Source: Arenicola marina (Eukaryota; Annelida; Polychaeta; Arenicolidae). Taken from it: DNA of 64,000 nucleotides. Positions 22,961 to 35,100 of the stretch are shown in pieces. Where the stretch lies: assembly GCA_964019135.1 (NCBI GenBank), contig OZ025263.1, positions 21,553,123-21,617,122 on the forward strand, read 5' to 3'. Each line of letters opens with the position of its first letter. Position 1 is the first letter of the stretch. Under the pieces are notes generated by a model. It made no database searches and was not told the origin of the DNA. It saw only the letters and a program-made list of their open reading frames with translations. The position numbers were made by a program, and so were the translations under genes.

Positions 22961-24459
22961 TCTGCCACGTTTCGCTTTATCTTAATCACTATCTAATTTA
23001 TCTGGTCCACTTCAGTTATCTGAATCGCTCTCTAGGCTTTATTACGGTGCTTTGTGTTTCACCGGTACCTTTTGTCTTTCACTCTTTCGTGTCTTTCTTT
23101 TCCCTGCCCGCTCCATCTAAATAATTCTCGTCTTTTTCTACTCCATCTTTGCTAACATAAAATTAACAACAACAAATTCTAAATGTAAATCCTCTCTTCC
23201 CGTTCACCCACCCCCCCCCCCCCCCCCCACACCGACCCGTTCTACCAGCCGTTGCTCTAACCCATCTCCATCTGTATTCATTACTCCTGGCTTCCGGTCT
23301 CAGTCGGTCGGCCGTTAGGGGCGCAGTGACAGTCCTAGCTTCCGTCTTACTCAGTAGGCTTGCTTCACACATATTTCATTTCATGACCTCAACTTCACGA
23401 CTCGGCTTCAATCATTGTGCACACAAAGATGGCCTAAACTAGGGATATCATTTCGTCTCCACTTATACGTAGTACCTGTTTATTAGAATAAAAGTCAATG
23501 GGAGATTTAGTTCGTTGTACAGCGAGATATTCGTGCATTGGAAACAGTATGATGCCCTTGAATTGGTGGTTTATGCCAATTTCGTGCACATCAGTGGACA
23601 AATGGCAAAAAAAGTGGGCCAAGGAACAATTAATGTACGTCATGGTGTCTTCCCACGCTATGCAACACCGTAGCTGAGTTGGTAGCTCAAGCTTCAGCTT
23701 GATGGCCGGAATGTCTTTCCGGCAGAAGTCATCTGAATCAGTGGATTGTGTGACGTACATCCCTCTGGCGGATTCAGAGGGAGGGGTAGGGGGTTTATGT
23801 GACCCCTCCCCCGCACCCCCTACGCTACTTTGTTGCGGACCTGTCGGTTTCGAGAGCGAGGCGACCTCACTCCCCCCCGCAACCCCCCACGCCAAATAGT
23901 TTGAGAGAGTCCCCCTTCCGACGCTTTCATTAGAGGTATCCTCCAATCCGGAGTCGGGTGGAAAATGCCCCCCACCCCCCTTCTATTCCTTCTTACCAAA
24001 GTGCCCCCCCCCCCTCCCACCGACTCACTTTCTTGGACCCTCGTTACATCCCCCGTCTCTCACCTCCGGGAACCCGGGGGCGCGGGGGGGGGGGGGGGGG
24101 TCGCATGGCACACTCTGCCTTCAAGTGATGCACGAACCTCGCTTGTCCACAATAATTTATTGGCCATAATTGGCAAAGGGACACGCGTAGAAGGTTTCTT
24201 TCATTCGGCATTTTTAGATTGTTATATATTATTAATCTTTATCTTCAACCATCGCGATGTCATGAAAAACCCGTTAACGCGGAAACCGACATTCGCGGTT
24301 GTCTGCGATGTGGAGCGTTGGGGTGGGGGGTAGGGATGGCGAGGCGGGGGGAGGGGGGGGGGGGGCGGATGGAGGCCGGGGATAGAGGGCGTCATGTACT
24401 TCTCGCAGGACGGACTCTATCTGGTTTCTGCTGCCGCGTCGTCAACAACTACGGCCCTA
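22961..24459. other. Non-coding stretch with long poly(C)/poly(G) runs
   Basis: Poly(C) at about 23210-23228, G runs at about 24084-24100 and 24350-24366, and C-rich stretches at 23960-24020. A tRNA-like A-box (TAGCTGAGTTGG, near 23652) and a TIR-like motif (GGCGGATTCAGAGGGAGGGG, near 23768) are present, but neither could be extended into a defined element. No gene recognised. Confidence 0.5.
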
Positions 24460-25640
24460 TCTTCGCTCTCGCTCTCTCTCCCCTCTCTGTCTCTTCCTCT
24501 CTCTCCCCTCTCTGTCTCCTCCTCTCTCTCCCCTCTCTGTCTCCTCCTCTCTCTCCCCTCTCTGTCTCCTCCTCTCCCTCCCCTCTCTGTCTCCTCCTCT
24601 CTCTCCCCTCTCTGTCTCCTCCTCTCCCTCCCCTCTCTGTCTCCTCCTCTCTCTCCCCTCTCTGTCTCTTCCTCTCTCTCCCCTCTCTGTCTCTTCCTCT
24701 CTCTCCCTCCTCTGTCTCTTCCTCTCTCTCCCCCCTCTGTCTCTTCCTCTCTCTCCCCTCTCTGTCTCCTCCTCTCTCTCCCCTCTCTGTCTCATCCTCC
24801 CTCTCCCCCCTCTGTCTCTTCCTCTCTCTCCCCTCTCTGTCGCCTCCTCTCTCTCCCCTCTCTGTCTCCTTCTCTTTCTCCCCTCTCTGTCTCTTACTCT
24901 CTCTCCCCTCTCTCTCTTCCTGTCTCTCCCCTCTCTGTCTCATCCTCTCTCTCCCCCCTCTGTCTCTTCCTCTCTCTCCCCTCTCTGTCTCCTCCTCTCT
25001 CTCCCCTCTCTGTCTCTTCCTCTCTCTCCCCTCTCTGTCTCTCGCTCTCTCTCCCCTCTCTGTCTCATCCTCTCTCTCCCCTCTCTGTCTCTCGCTCTCT
25101 CTCTCTTCTCTGTCTCTCGCTCTCTCTCCCCTCTCTGTCTCTTCCTCTCTCTCCCCTCTCTGTCTCTTCCTCTCTCTCCCCTCTCTGTCTCTTCCTGTCT
25201 CTCCCCTGTCTCTTCCTCTCTCTCCCCTCTCTGTCTCATCCTCTCTCTCCCCTCTCTGTCTACTCCTCTCTCTCCCCTCTCTGTCTCTTCCTCTCTCTCC
25301 CCTCTCTGTCTCTTCCTCTCTCTCCCCTCTCTGTCTCATCCTCTCTCTCCCCTCTCTGTCTCTTCCTCTCTCTCCCCTCTCTGTCTCTTCCTCTCTCTCC
25401 CCTCTCTGTCTCATCCTCTCTCTCCCCTCTCTGTCTACTCCTCTCTCTCCCCTCTCTGTCTCTCGCTCTCTCTCCTCTCTGTCTCTTTCTCTCTCCCCTC
25501 TCTGTCTCTTCCTCTCTCGCCCCTCTCTGTCTCTCGCTCTCTCTGCCCTCTGTCTCTTCCTCTCTCTCCCCTCTCTCTCTTCCTCTCTCTTTCTCCCTCT
25601 CTACCCTCTCTCTCTCTCGCCCTCCCTCCCTCCCGCTTCC
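24460..25640. repeat. Polypyrimidine 25-bp minisatellite, about 1.2 kb
   Basis: Units of the type CTCTCTCCCCTCTCTGTCTC plus TTCCT, 25 bp, with CTCCT, ATCCT, TCGCT and ACTCC variants at the last positions. The plus strand is almost purely pyrimidine for about 1.2 kb, interrupted mainly by one G per unit. Open frames of 426-513 codons (plus) and 321 codons (minus) reflect the absence of A-containing stop codons in pyrimidine DNA. Confidence 0.95.
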
Positions 25641-26605
25641 CCTTTTTTTGCGTCTCACATGGCAAATCATCTGATAGTGCCTTTCCTCTCTCTCATGCTC
25701 GCTCTCGCGATGACCGTTTTTTTTCTCCGCGTTCGCGACGCATCCGCTAACGCTAGATAACCAAGCGACAGGTTGGGGCCCCAAACACCCTGCACCCGAT
25801 GAAACAGCTGGGGATAATGGGGGCATAGCGAACACGCTACACGTCTGCGACACTGATTTCATCGCGGCTGTTATAGTCGGGTAGATAATTGGGTCGGCCC
25901 ATCACTATTCACTGCTCTAATGGGAAGGACAAAGACAGGATCGGGCGTTGAGTGTCAAAGGATTCCACGGCGGGAGTCGGACTTCTCAAATGTCCACCGG
26001 CTATTTCGGGAGAGCAGGGCGGCGTACAAAGACCCAAGAGGGACGGGGAATTGTGAGTGAAAGCAAATGTGATAGAGGGGAGAATCGCATCAGTAAATAG
26101 AAGCGTGAAAGGAAAAAAAATGTAACGACGGAGGATAAATATGAGAAATAAGGGTAAAACGTAATTGTTGAATGACGAGCTACATGAGAGACCTCGAGTC
26201 GTGGGGTGTGTGGAGTCCAGTCTTAAGGGTTTAGACGCTGAGGTTACTATGCGCGAAGTCAACCCGACTGGAAAACGAGTAGAAGAAAAGGAAAAGACAT
26301 AATACATGAGAAAGATACAACAGAGATGGATCCATGTGCAAAGCCATGTCACCGACACGGACAGACAGAATGACGGAGACAGACTAAACAGCAACACGGT
26401 GCAACTGGCGAAGACAGGAAGTTTGTCTTTCAGAGATGCATGTCTCTAAAATTTTGTAACATTTTCGCCTAAAATATGATGCTTATAGCGCAACGCAAAC
26501 GAGGAACCAAACATGTGGAATTGATCATAAGTATATTGCAACTATTAATTTGAATAATATTGGCTGGAGAATGATTGACTGCGGGATGACTGCGCACTTA
26601 CACTC
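25641..26605. other. Non-coding stretch, nothing recognised
   Basis: Mixed to purine-rich sequence. A 162-codon minus-strand frame (25909-26397) is Leu/Ser/Phe-rich with no recognised domain. No transposon or RNA signature is seen. Confidence 0.5.
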
Positions 26606-27040
26606 GCTGTGTAACACAGCGTCCGTGTGTGGTAACTTTACGAGCTGTGTAACACAGCGTCCGTGTGTGGTAACTTTACGAGCTGTGTAACACAGCGTCC
26701 GTGTGTGGTAACTTTACGAGCTGTGTAACACAGCGTCCGTGTGTGGTAACTTTACGAGCTGTGTAACACAGCGTCCGTGTGTGGTAACTTTACGAGCTGT
26801 GTAACACAGCGTCCGTGTGTGGTAAATTTACGAGCTGTGTAACAGCGTCCGTGTGTGGTAACTTTACGAGCTGTGTAAGACAGCGTCCGTGTGTGGTAAC
26901 TTTACGAGCTGTGTAACACAGCGTCCGTGTGTGGTAACTTTACGAGCTGTGTAAGACAGCGTCCGTGTGTGGTAACTTTACGAGCTGTGTAACACAGCGT
27001 CCGTGTGTGGTAACTTTACGAGCTGTGTAAGACTTAGGTC
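26606..27040. repeat. 38-bp palindrome-bearing minisatellite, about 11-12 copies
   Basis: Unit GAGCTGTGTAACACAGCGTC followed by CGTGTGTGGTAACTTTAC, 38 bp. Most units contain GCTGTGTAACACAGC, a palindrome with 7-bp arms around a single A. One variant base (AAGACAGC) recurs in about three units, and one unit has a 2-bp deletion. Copies are otherwise almost identical, which implies recent expansion. Confidence 0.97.
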
Positions 27041-28059
27041 CGTGTGTCGTAATTGTGCGACCAGTCGTAAGTCAAGGTAAGTTAGCAGCTTGTAACTCTT
27101 AGTGAGGCGATTCCTAGGCCGCTTCTGTGTGCGTGAAGACTGAAGTGGACCAAGAAACTTCAGGACAGGGGCAGGAGAGGACGGAGGAGGAAGACGGTAG
27201 AGAGAACAGGCGGGGAGACAGCGCCTGATACCGGCCTCCCCAGGGGGTCGGGGGGGGGGGGGGGTGGGGGACTGGAAGCAGGTGGTAATGCCCGAGTCAC
27301 CGTCCCCAGGGCAGCATTACAGGAAGCCACGTGCAAAAAGGGGTCGTGCTCCCTGGGTTTCCCGCGGCGGTAGCCTTCGCGCGGAGTGGTCAGTGCCCCC
27401 TCCCCACCCCCCCCATCTCCACCCCCACCCCCCCTTCCCACCCCCCCCCCCTACACCCACACCTACACCCATTGAGTACGCCGGACGTCACCATCGCGGG
27501 GCGTCAGTCGTCCACGCGTCACCATGGCGACACGTCACCCCATTGTGTCATTGTGGAGGACACGCGCGCCGCCGCTGACGTCTGTGACGTCATCGACGCG
27601 CCAGTCAGTGGGTATAGTGCGGGAGACTGCTGAGATTCATTAAGGGTGCTGGACGGAGGAACAATAGGGTCCTAATGGGAAGGGTGCGAGGCCCGGTCTG
27701 TGTGGCGGGGTGGGGGAAGGGGTGGGGGAAGGGGTGGGGACCACGTTGACCACGTGGCTCTGTCCAGCCACAGAATCCATCGTATTGTCCACTTTAATCA
27801 GTGACTTCGGCGGCCGCGTACATGGTTATGCACGTCTTCCCGGCATAAAGGTACCCTACTTCACAGCCAACCAGTTCACCTGGGCCCTGGGCGTCCTGGC
27901 AGCCATCGTGTGAAGGATCCGTGCTGATGGTAGCAGTATATGCAGCTATTATCGGTCTCCATCCAGCCATGGTGAGACGTCTTTGGCTCAGCTACCAGCC
28001 ACGTCGCCCAATTTCTGTCGTCATCCATTTAGAGATCTGTTTTCAACGGGCTTTTTCGG
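27041..28059. other. Non-coding stretch with CpG-rich segment
   Basis: Contains G and C runs (about 27248-27265, 27400-27475), a GGGGAAGGGGTG duplication near 27705-27735 and a CpG-rich segment at about 27480-27610 with repeated CGTCACC motifs and one full CRE (TGACGTCA at 27585-27592). No protein is recognised. Confidence 0.5.
27480..27610. promoter_or_regulatory. CpG-rich segment with CRE and CGTCACC motifs
   Basis: Within about 130 bp there are several GTCACC/CGTCA motifs, CACCATGGCGAC, and the palindromic CRE TGACGTCA at 27585-27592 preceded by another TGACGTC at about 27577. The density of CpG and CRE half-sites is promoter-like, but no transcript start or downstream gene can be shown. 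Confidence 0.3.
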
Positions 28060-28312
28060 GGCCGGCCCGATAGCTCTGTGGGTCAGAGCGCTCGCATTGA
28101 GTGCTCTAGCCCCATGAGAGCCTAAGGGCACGTGGATCGGTGGTGCGCGCCCCGCTGTGTCCATGTCTGTGTGGTCGCAGGATAAAGATCCCATGTCTTT
28201 GTTCGTAAAGAGTAGGGGGTTACCCCTGGGGACATAGCTCCACTCCCCCTTCCGTCTCCCATTGACGCGATATGACCAAAAGTTGTTAAAGCATCCTGAA
28301 TATACAACCATC
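28060..28312 (+). mobile_element. tRNA-derived SINE, copy 1 (near full length)
   Basis: Begins GGCCGGCCCGATAGCTCTGT with a pol III A-box-like TAGCTCTGTGGG at 28071-28082. The B-box region (GGATCGGTGGTGCGCGCCCC) is degraded. A shared body follows (GTCTGTGTGGTCGCAGGATA, then AGAGTAGGGGGTTACCCC) and a 3' domain with GACGCGATATGACCAAAAGT and TATACAACCA at the end. It is colinear with the copy at 41265-41503. The GCGATATGACC tail is the kind I associate with mollusc SINEs; that attribution is from memory. Confidence 0.85.
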
Positions 28313-28951
28313 AATTGTATCAATATTTTCGATGATGTAGATCTCTAGTATTTTGATATAGTAACGACTTATAAGTTAAATATATTGTCACTTGTTGTAT
28401 TGTAAGATTTATGGATGTATGTATCAATATATTAGAAGTAAAAAAAAAATACATCCACGGGCTTTCCGCAAAAATTTACTGCTCTTCGACATCCTGGTAT
28501 CAGAATACGGACAACACATAGTCAATATTGTCACCATTGTCGTGAGCAAAACGCCTGTTATTCTTAGGCTCTCCGACGGTAACATTCATAACTTAACGTT
28601 ACCTATATTTTTGGCACTTGCCTAATTCACTAACTCTATTTGCTGAGTGAGCAGTTCCCGTGTTTTTCTGTCCGGATGTCTACGTAGCATTAAGCCAGAG
28701 TGTAGGACATGAAGTAGACATTAATCTGGATTTAGTGACCGACACATAATGTAATGAAATCGCCAGCAAGCATTTAGCGTCCGCTGTTTCTCTTTTTTTT
28801 ACGCCGTCCCCATTTGCTTTCTGCAACGTAGGTCATGTCAGTGACGTCATAGCCCGTAGTTTATGTGGCGATGCGACCTGTGGGCAATGAGGGTGACACG
28901 AGAGGTGAATGTAGGCCAAAGATCACCGCCTTCGGAAGGCTCAGTTACCGC
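28313..28951. other. Non-coding stretch, nothing recognised
   Basis: AT-leaning sequence at first, then mixed. A 77-codon frame (28392-28625) has no recognisable feature. An inverted motif (ATCACCGC near 28922, GCGGTGAT near 28950) precedes the short 19-bp array. Confidence 0.5.
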
Positions 28952-29027
28952 GGTGATGCCACATTGTTGCGGTGATGCCACATTGTTGCGGTGATGCCAC
29001 ATTGTTGCGGTGATGCCACATTGTTAC
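28952..29027. repeat. 19-bp tandem repeat, 4 copies
   Basis: Four head-to-tail copies of GGTGATGCCACATTGTTGC, three essentially identical and the last truncated. This young micro-array lies just upstream of the giant 33-bp array and is unrelated to it in sequence. Confidence 0.95.
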
Positions 29028-29104
29028 ATTATTAATGCCAAACGAAGCATGTTTTTTTCCGCCCGTGTGTTAGCGTTGTGCGGTGGGGCCAACTGAAAAT
29101 GGCC

Positions 29105-32100
29105 CGGGGGGACTACATATAGGAAAAACACCTGGGCGACACCTAGGAAAAACCTGGGTGAATCCTGGGCGACACCTAGGAAAAACCTGGGTGACCCCTG
29201 GGCGACACATAAGGAAAACTTGGGTGAATCCTGGGTGACACATAGGGAAACCTGGGTGACTCCTGGGCGACACCTAGGGAAAACCTGGGTGAATCCTGGG
29301 CGACACCTAGGGAAAACCTGGGTGACCCCTGGGCGACACATAGGGAAAACCTGGTTGACACCTAGGGAAAACCTGGGTGACTCCTGGGCGCCACCTAGGG
29401 AAAACCTGGGTGACTTCTGGGTGACACATAGGGAAAACCTGGGTGACTCGTGGGCGACACCTAGGAAAACCTGGGTGACCCCTGGGCGACACATAAGGAA
29501 AACTTGGGTGAATCCTGGGCGACACATAGGAAAAACCTGGGTGACTTCTGGGTGACACATAGGGAAAACCTGGGTGACTCCTGGGCGACACCTAGGGAAA
29601 ACCTGGGTGACTTCTGGGTGACACATAGGGAAAACCTGGGTGAATCCTGGGCGACACATAGGAAAAACCTGGGTGACTCCTGGGCGACTTCTAGGGAAAA
29701 CCTGGGTGACTCCTGGGCGACACATGGGGAAAACCTGGGCGACTGCTGGGCGACACCTAGGGAAAACCTGGGTGACTCCTGGGCGACACCTAGGGAAAAC
29801 CTAGGTGACTCCTGGGCGACACCTAGGGAAAACCTGGGTGACTCCTGGGTGACACATAGGGAAAACCTGGGTGACTTCTGGGTGACACATAGGGAAAAGC
29901 TGGGTGACTTCTGGGTGACACATAGGGAAAACCTGGGTGAATCCTGGGCGACACATAGGGAAAACCTGGGTGACTCCTGGGTGACACCTAGGGAAAACCT
30001 GGGTGACTCCTGGGCGACACATAGGGAAAACCTGGGTGACCCCTGGGCGACACATAGGGAAAACCTGGGTGAATCCTGGGTGACACATAGGGAAAACCTG
30101 GGTGACTTCTGGGTGACACATAGGGAAAAGCTGGGTGACTTCTGGGTGACACATAGGGAAAACTTGGGTGAATCCTGGGCGACACATAGGGAAAACCTGG
30201 GTGACCCCTGGGCGACACATAAGGAAAACTTGGGTGAATCCTGGGCGACACATAGGAAAAACCTGGGTGACTCCTGGGCGACACATAGGGAAAATCTGGG
30301 TGAATCCTGGGCGACACCTAGGGAAAACCTGGGTGAATCCTGGGCGACACATAGGGAAAACCTGGGTGACCCCTGGGCGACACATAAGGAAAACCTGGGT
30401 GAATCCTGGGCGACACATAGGGAAAACCTGGGTGACCCCTGGGCGACACATAAGGAAAACCTGGGTGAATCCTGGGCGACACCTAGGGAAAACCTGGGTG
30501 AATCCTGGGCGACACATAGGGAAAACCTGGGTGACCCCTGGGCGACACATAAGGAAAACTTGGGTGAATCCTGGGCGACACATAGGAAAAACCTGGGTGA
30601 ATCCTGGGCGACACATAGGGAAAACCTGGGTGAATCCTGGGCGACACATAGGGAAAACCTGGGTGAATCCTGGGCGACACATAAGGAAAACTTGGGTGAA
30701 TCCTGGGCGACACATAGGAAAAACCTGGGTGACTTCTGGGTGACACATAGGGAAAACATGGGTGACTCCTGGGCGACACATAGGAAAAACCTGGGTGAAT
30801 CCTGGGCGACACATAGGGAAAACCTGGGTAAATCCTGGGCGACACATGGGGAAAACTTGGGTGAATCCTGGGCGACACATAAGGAAAACCTGGGTGACTC
30901 CTGGGCGACACATAGGGAAAACTTGGGTGACTCCTGGGCGACACCTAGGGAAAACCTGGGTGAATCCTGGGCGACACATAGGGAAAACCTGGGTGACCCC
31001 TGGGCGACACATAAGGAAAACCTGGGTGAATCCTGGGCGACACCTAGGGAAAACCTGGGTGAATCCTGGGCGACATATAGGGAAAACCTGGGTGACCCCT
31101 GGGCGACACATCAGGAAAACTTGGGTGAATCCTGGGCGACACATAGGAAAAACCTGGGTGAATCCTGGGCGACACATAGGGAAAACCTGGGTGAATCCTG
31201 GGCGACACATAGGGAAAACCTGGGTGAATCCTGGGCGACACATAAGGAAAACTTGGGTGAATCCTGGGCGACACATAGGAAAAACCTGGGTGACTTCTGG
31301 GTGACACATAAGGAAAACCTGGGTGACTCCTGGGCGACACATAGGAAAAACCTGGGTGAATCCTGGACGACACATAGGGAAAACCTGGGTGAATCCTGGG
31401 CGACACATAAGGAAAACTTGGGTGAATCCTGGGCGACACATAGGGAAAACCTGGGTGAATCCTGGGCGACACATAGGGAAAACCTGGGTGAATCCTGGGC
31501 GACACATAGGAAAAACCTGGGTGAATCCTGGGCGACACATAGGGAAAACCTGGGTGAATCCTGGGCGACACATAGGGAAAACCTGGGTGAATCCTGGGCG
31601 ACACATAAGGAAAACTTGGGTGAATCCTGGGCGACACATAGGAAAAACCTGGGTGACTTCTGGGTGACACATAGGGAAAACCTGGGTGACTCCTGGGCGA
31701 GACCTAGGGAAAACCTGGGTGAATCCTGGGCGACACATAGGGAAAACCTGGGTGAATCCTGGGCGACACATAGGAAAAACCTGGGTGAATCCTGGGCGAC
31801 ACATAGGGAAAACCTGGGTGAATCCTGGGCGACACATAGGGAAAACTTGGGTGAATCCTGGGCGACACATAAGGAAAACTTGGGTGAATCCTGGGCGACA
31901 CATAGGAAAAACCTGGGTGACTTCTGGGTGACACATAGGGAAAACCTGGGTGAATCCTGGGCGACACATAGGAAAAACCTGGGTGAATCCTGGGCGACAC
32001 CTAGGGAAAACCTGGGTGACTTCTGGGTGACACATAGGGAAAACCTAGGTGACTCCTGGGCGACACCTAGGGAAAACCTGGGTGAATCCTGGGCGACACA

Positions 32101-35100
32101 TAGGGAAAACCTGGGTGACTCCTGGGCGACACATAAGGAAAACTTGGGTGAATCCTGGGCGACACATAGGAAAAACCTGGGTGACTTCTGGGTGACACAT
32201 AGGGAAAACCTGGGTGACTCCTGGGCGACACCTAGGGAAAACCTGGGGGACTTCTGGGTGACACATAGGGAAAACCTGGGTGACTCCTGGGCGACACCTA
32301 GGGAAAACCTGGGTGAATCCTGGGCGACACATAGGGAAAACCTGGGTGACTCCTGGGCGACACATAAGGAAAACTTGGGTGAATCCTGGGCGACACATAG
32401 GAAAAACCTAGGTGACTTCTGGGTGACACATAGGGAAAACCTGGGTGACTCCTGGGCGACACCTAGGGAAAACCTGGGTGACTCCTGGGCGACACCTAGG
32501 GAAAACCTGGGTGAATCCTGGGCGACACATAGGGAAAACCTGGGTGACTCCTGGGCGACACATAAGGAAAACTTGGGTGAATCCTGGGCGACACATAGGA
32601 AAAACCTGGGTGACTTCTGGGTGACACATAGGGAAAACCTGGGTGACTCCTGGGCGACACCTAGGGAAAACCTGGGTGACTCCTGGGCGACACCTAGGGA
32701 AAACCTGGGTGAATCCTGGGCGACACATAGGGAAAACCTGGGTGAATCCTGGGTGACACATAGGGAAAAGCTGGGTGACTTCTGGGTGACACATAGGGAA
32801 AACTTGGGTGAATCCTGGGCGACACATAGGAAAAACCTGGGTGACCCCTGGGCGACACATAAGGAAAACTTGGGTGAATCCTGGGCGACACATAGGAAAA
32901 ACCTGGGTGACTCCTGGGCGACACATAGGGAAAATCTGGGTGAATCCTGGGCGACACCTAGGGAAAACCTGGGTGAATCCTGGGCGACACATAGGGAAAA
33001 CCTGGGTGACCCCTGGGCGACACATAAGGAAAACCTGGGTGAATCCTGGGCGACACATAGGGAAAACCTGGGTGACCCCTGGGCGACACATAAGGAAAAC
33101 CTGGGTGAATCCTGGGCGACACCTAGGGAAAACCTGGGTGAATCCTGGGCGACACATAGGGAAAACCTGGGTGACCCCTGGGCGACACATAAGGAAAACT
33201 TGGGTGAATCCTGGGCGACACATAGGAAAAACCTGGGTGAATCCTGGGCGACACATAGGGAAAACCTGGGTGAATCCTGGGCGACACATAGGGAAAACCT
33301 GGGTGAATCCTGGGCGACACATAAGGAAAACTTGGGTGAATCCTGGGCGACACATAGGAAAAACCTGGGTGACTTCTGGGTGACACATAGGGAAAACATG
33401 GGTGACTCCTGGGCGACACATAGGAAAAACCTGGGTGAATCCTGGGCGACACATAGGGAAAACCTGGGTAAATCCTGGGCGACACATGGGGAAAACTTGG
33501 GTGAATCCTGGGCGACACATAGGGAAAACCTGGGTGACTCCTGGGCGACACATAGGGAAAACTTGGGTGACTCCTGGGCGACACCTAGGGAAAACCTGGG
33601 TGAATCCTGGGCGACACATAGGGAAAACCTGGGTGACCCCTGGGCGACACATAAGGAAAACCTGGGTGAATCCTGGGCGACACCTAGGGAAAACCTGGGT
33701 GAATCCTGGGCGACATATAGGGAAAACCTGGGTGACCCCTGGGCGACACATCAGGAAAACTTGGGTGAATCCTGGGCGACACATAGGAAAAACCTGGGTG
33801 AATCCTGGGCGACACATAGGGAAAACCTGGGTGAATCCTGGGCGACACATAGGGAAAACCTGGGTGAATCCTGGGCGACACATAAGGAAAACTTGGGTGA
33901 ATCCTGGGCGACACATAGGAAAAACCTGGGTGACTTCTGGGTGACACATAAGGAAAACCTGGGTGACTCCTGGGCGACACATAGGAAAAACCTGGGTGAA
34001 TCCTGGGCGACACATAGGGAAAACCTGGGTGAATCCTGGGCGACACATAAGGAAAACTTGGGTGAATCCTGGGCGACACATAGGGAAAACCTGGGTGAAT
34101 CCTGGGCGACACATAGGGAAAACCTGGGTGAATCCTGGGCGACACATAGGAAAAACCTGGGTGAATCCTGGGCGACACATAGGGAAAACCTGGGTGAATC
34201 CTGGGCGACACATAGGGAAAACCTGGGTGAATCCTGGGCGACACATAAGGAAAACTTGGGTGAATCCTGGGCGACACATAGGAAAAACCTGGGTGACTTC
34301 TGGGTGACACATAGGGAAAACCTGGGTGACTCCTGGGCGAGACCTAGGGAAAACCTGGGTGAATCCTGGGCGACACATAGGGAAAACCTGGGTGAATCCT
34401 GGGCGACACATAGGAAAAACCTGGGTGAATCCTGGGCGACACATAGGGAAAACCTGGGTGAATCCTGGGCGACACATAGGGAAAACTTGGGTGAATCCTG
34501 GGCGACACATAAGGAAAACTTGGGTGAATCCTGGGCGACACATAGGAAAAACCTGGGTGACTTCTGGGTGACACATAGGGAAAACCTGGGTGAATCCTGT
34601 GCGACACATAGGAAAAACCTGGGTGAATCCTGGGCGACACCTAGGGAAAACCTGGGTGACTTCTGGGTGACACATAGGGAAAACCTAGGTGACTCCTGGG
34701 CGACACCTAGGGAAAACCTGGGTGAATCCTGGGCGACACATAGGGAAAACCTGGGTGACTCCTGGGCGACACATAAGGAAAACTTGGGTGAATCCTGGGC
34801 GACACATAGGAAAAACCTGGGTGACTTCTGGGTGACACATAGGGAAAACCTGGGTGACTCCTGGGCGACACCTAGGGAAAACCTGGGGGACTTCTGGGTG
34901 ACACATAGGGAAAACCTGGGTGACTCCTGGGCGACACCTAGGGAAAACCTGGGTGAATCCTGGGCGACACATAGGGAAAACCTGGGTGACTCCTGGGCGA
35001 CACATAAGGAAAACTTGGGTGAATCCTGGGCGACACATAGGAAAAACCTGGGTGACTTCTGGGTGACACATAGGGAAAACCTGGGTGACTCCTGGGCGAC

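Noticed and set aside
23645-23720. tRNA-like A-box TAGCTGAGTTGG suggesting another SINE
   Set aside because: No B-box at the proper distance and no match to the other SINE bodies in the window.
23760-23960. MITE with GGCGGATTCAGAGGGAGGGG end
   Set aside because: One plausible end only; a convincing inverted partner and target duplication could not be defined.
24219-25760. 513-codon Ser/Leu/Pro-rich frame and minus-strand Arg/Glu-rich frames
   Set aside because: Pyrimidine-only DNA contains no stop codons on that strand; the Glu/Arg frames are its complement. No domain outside the repeat.
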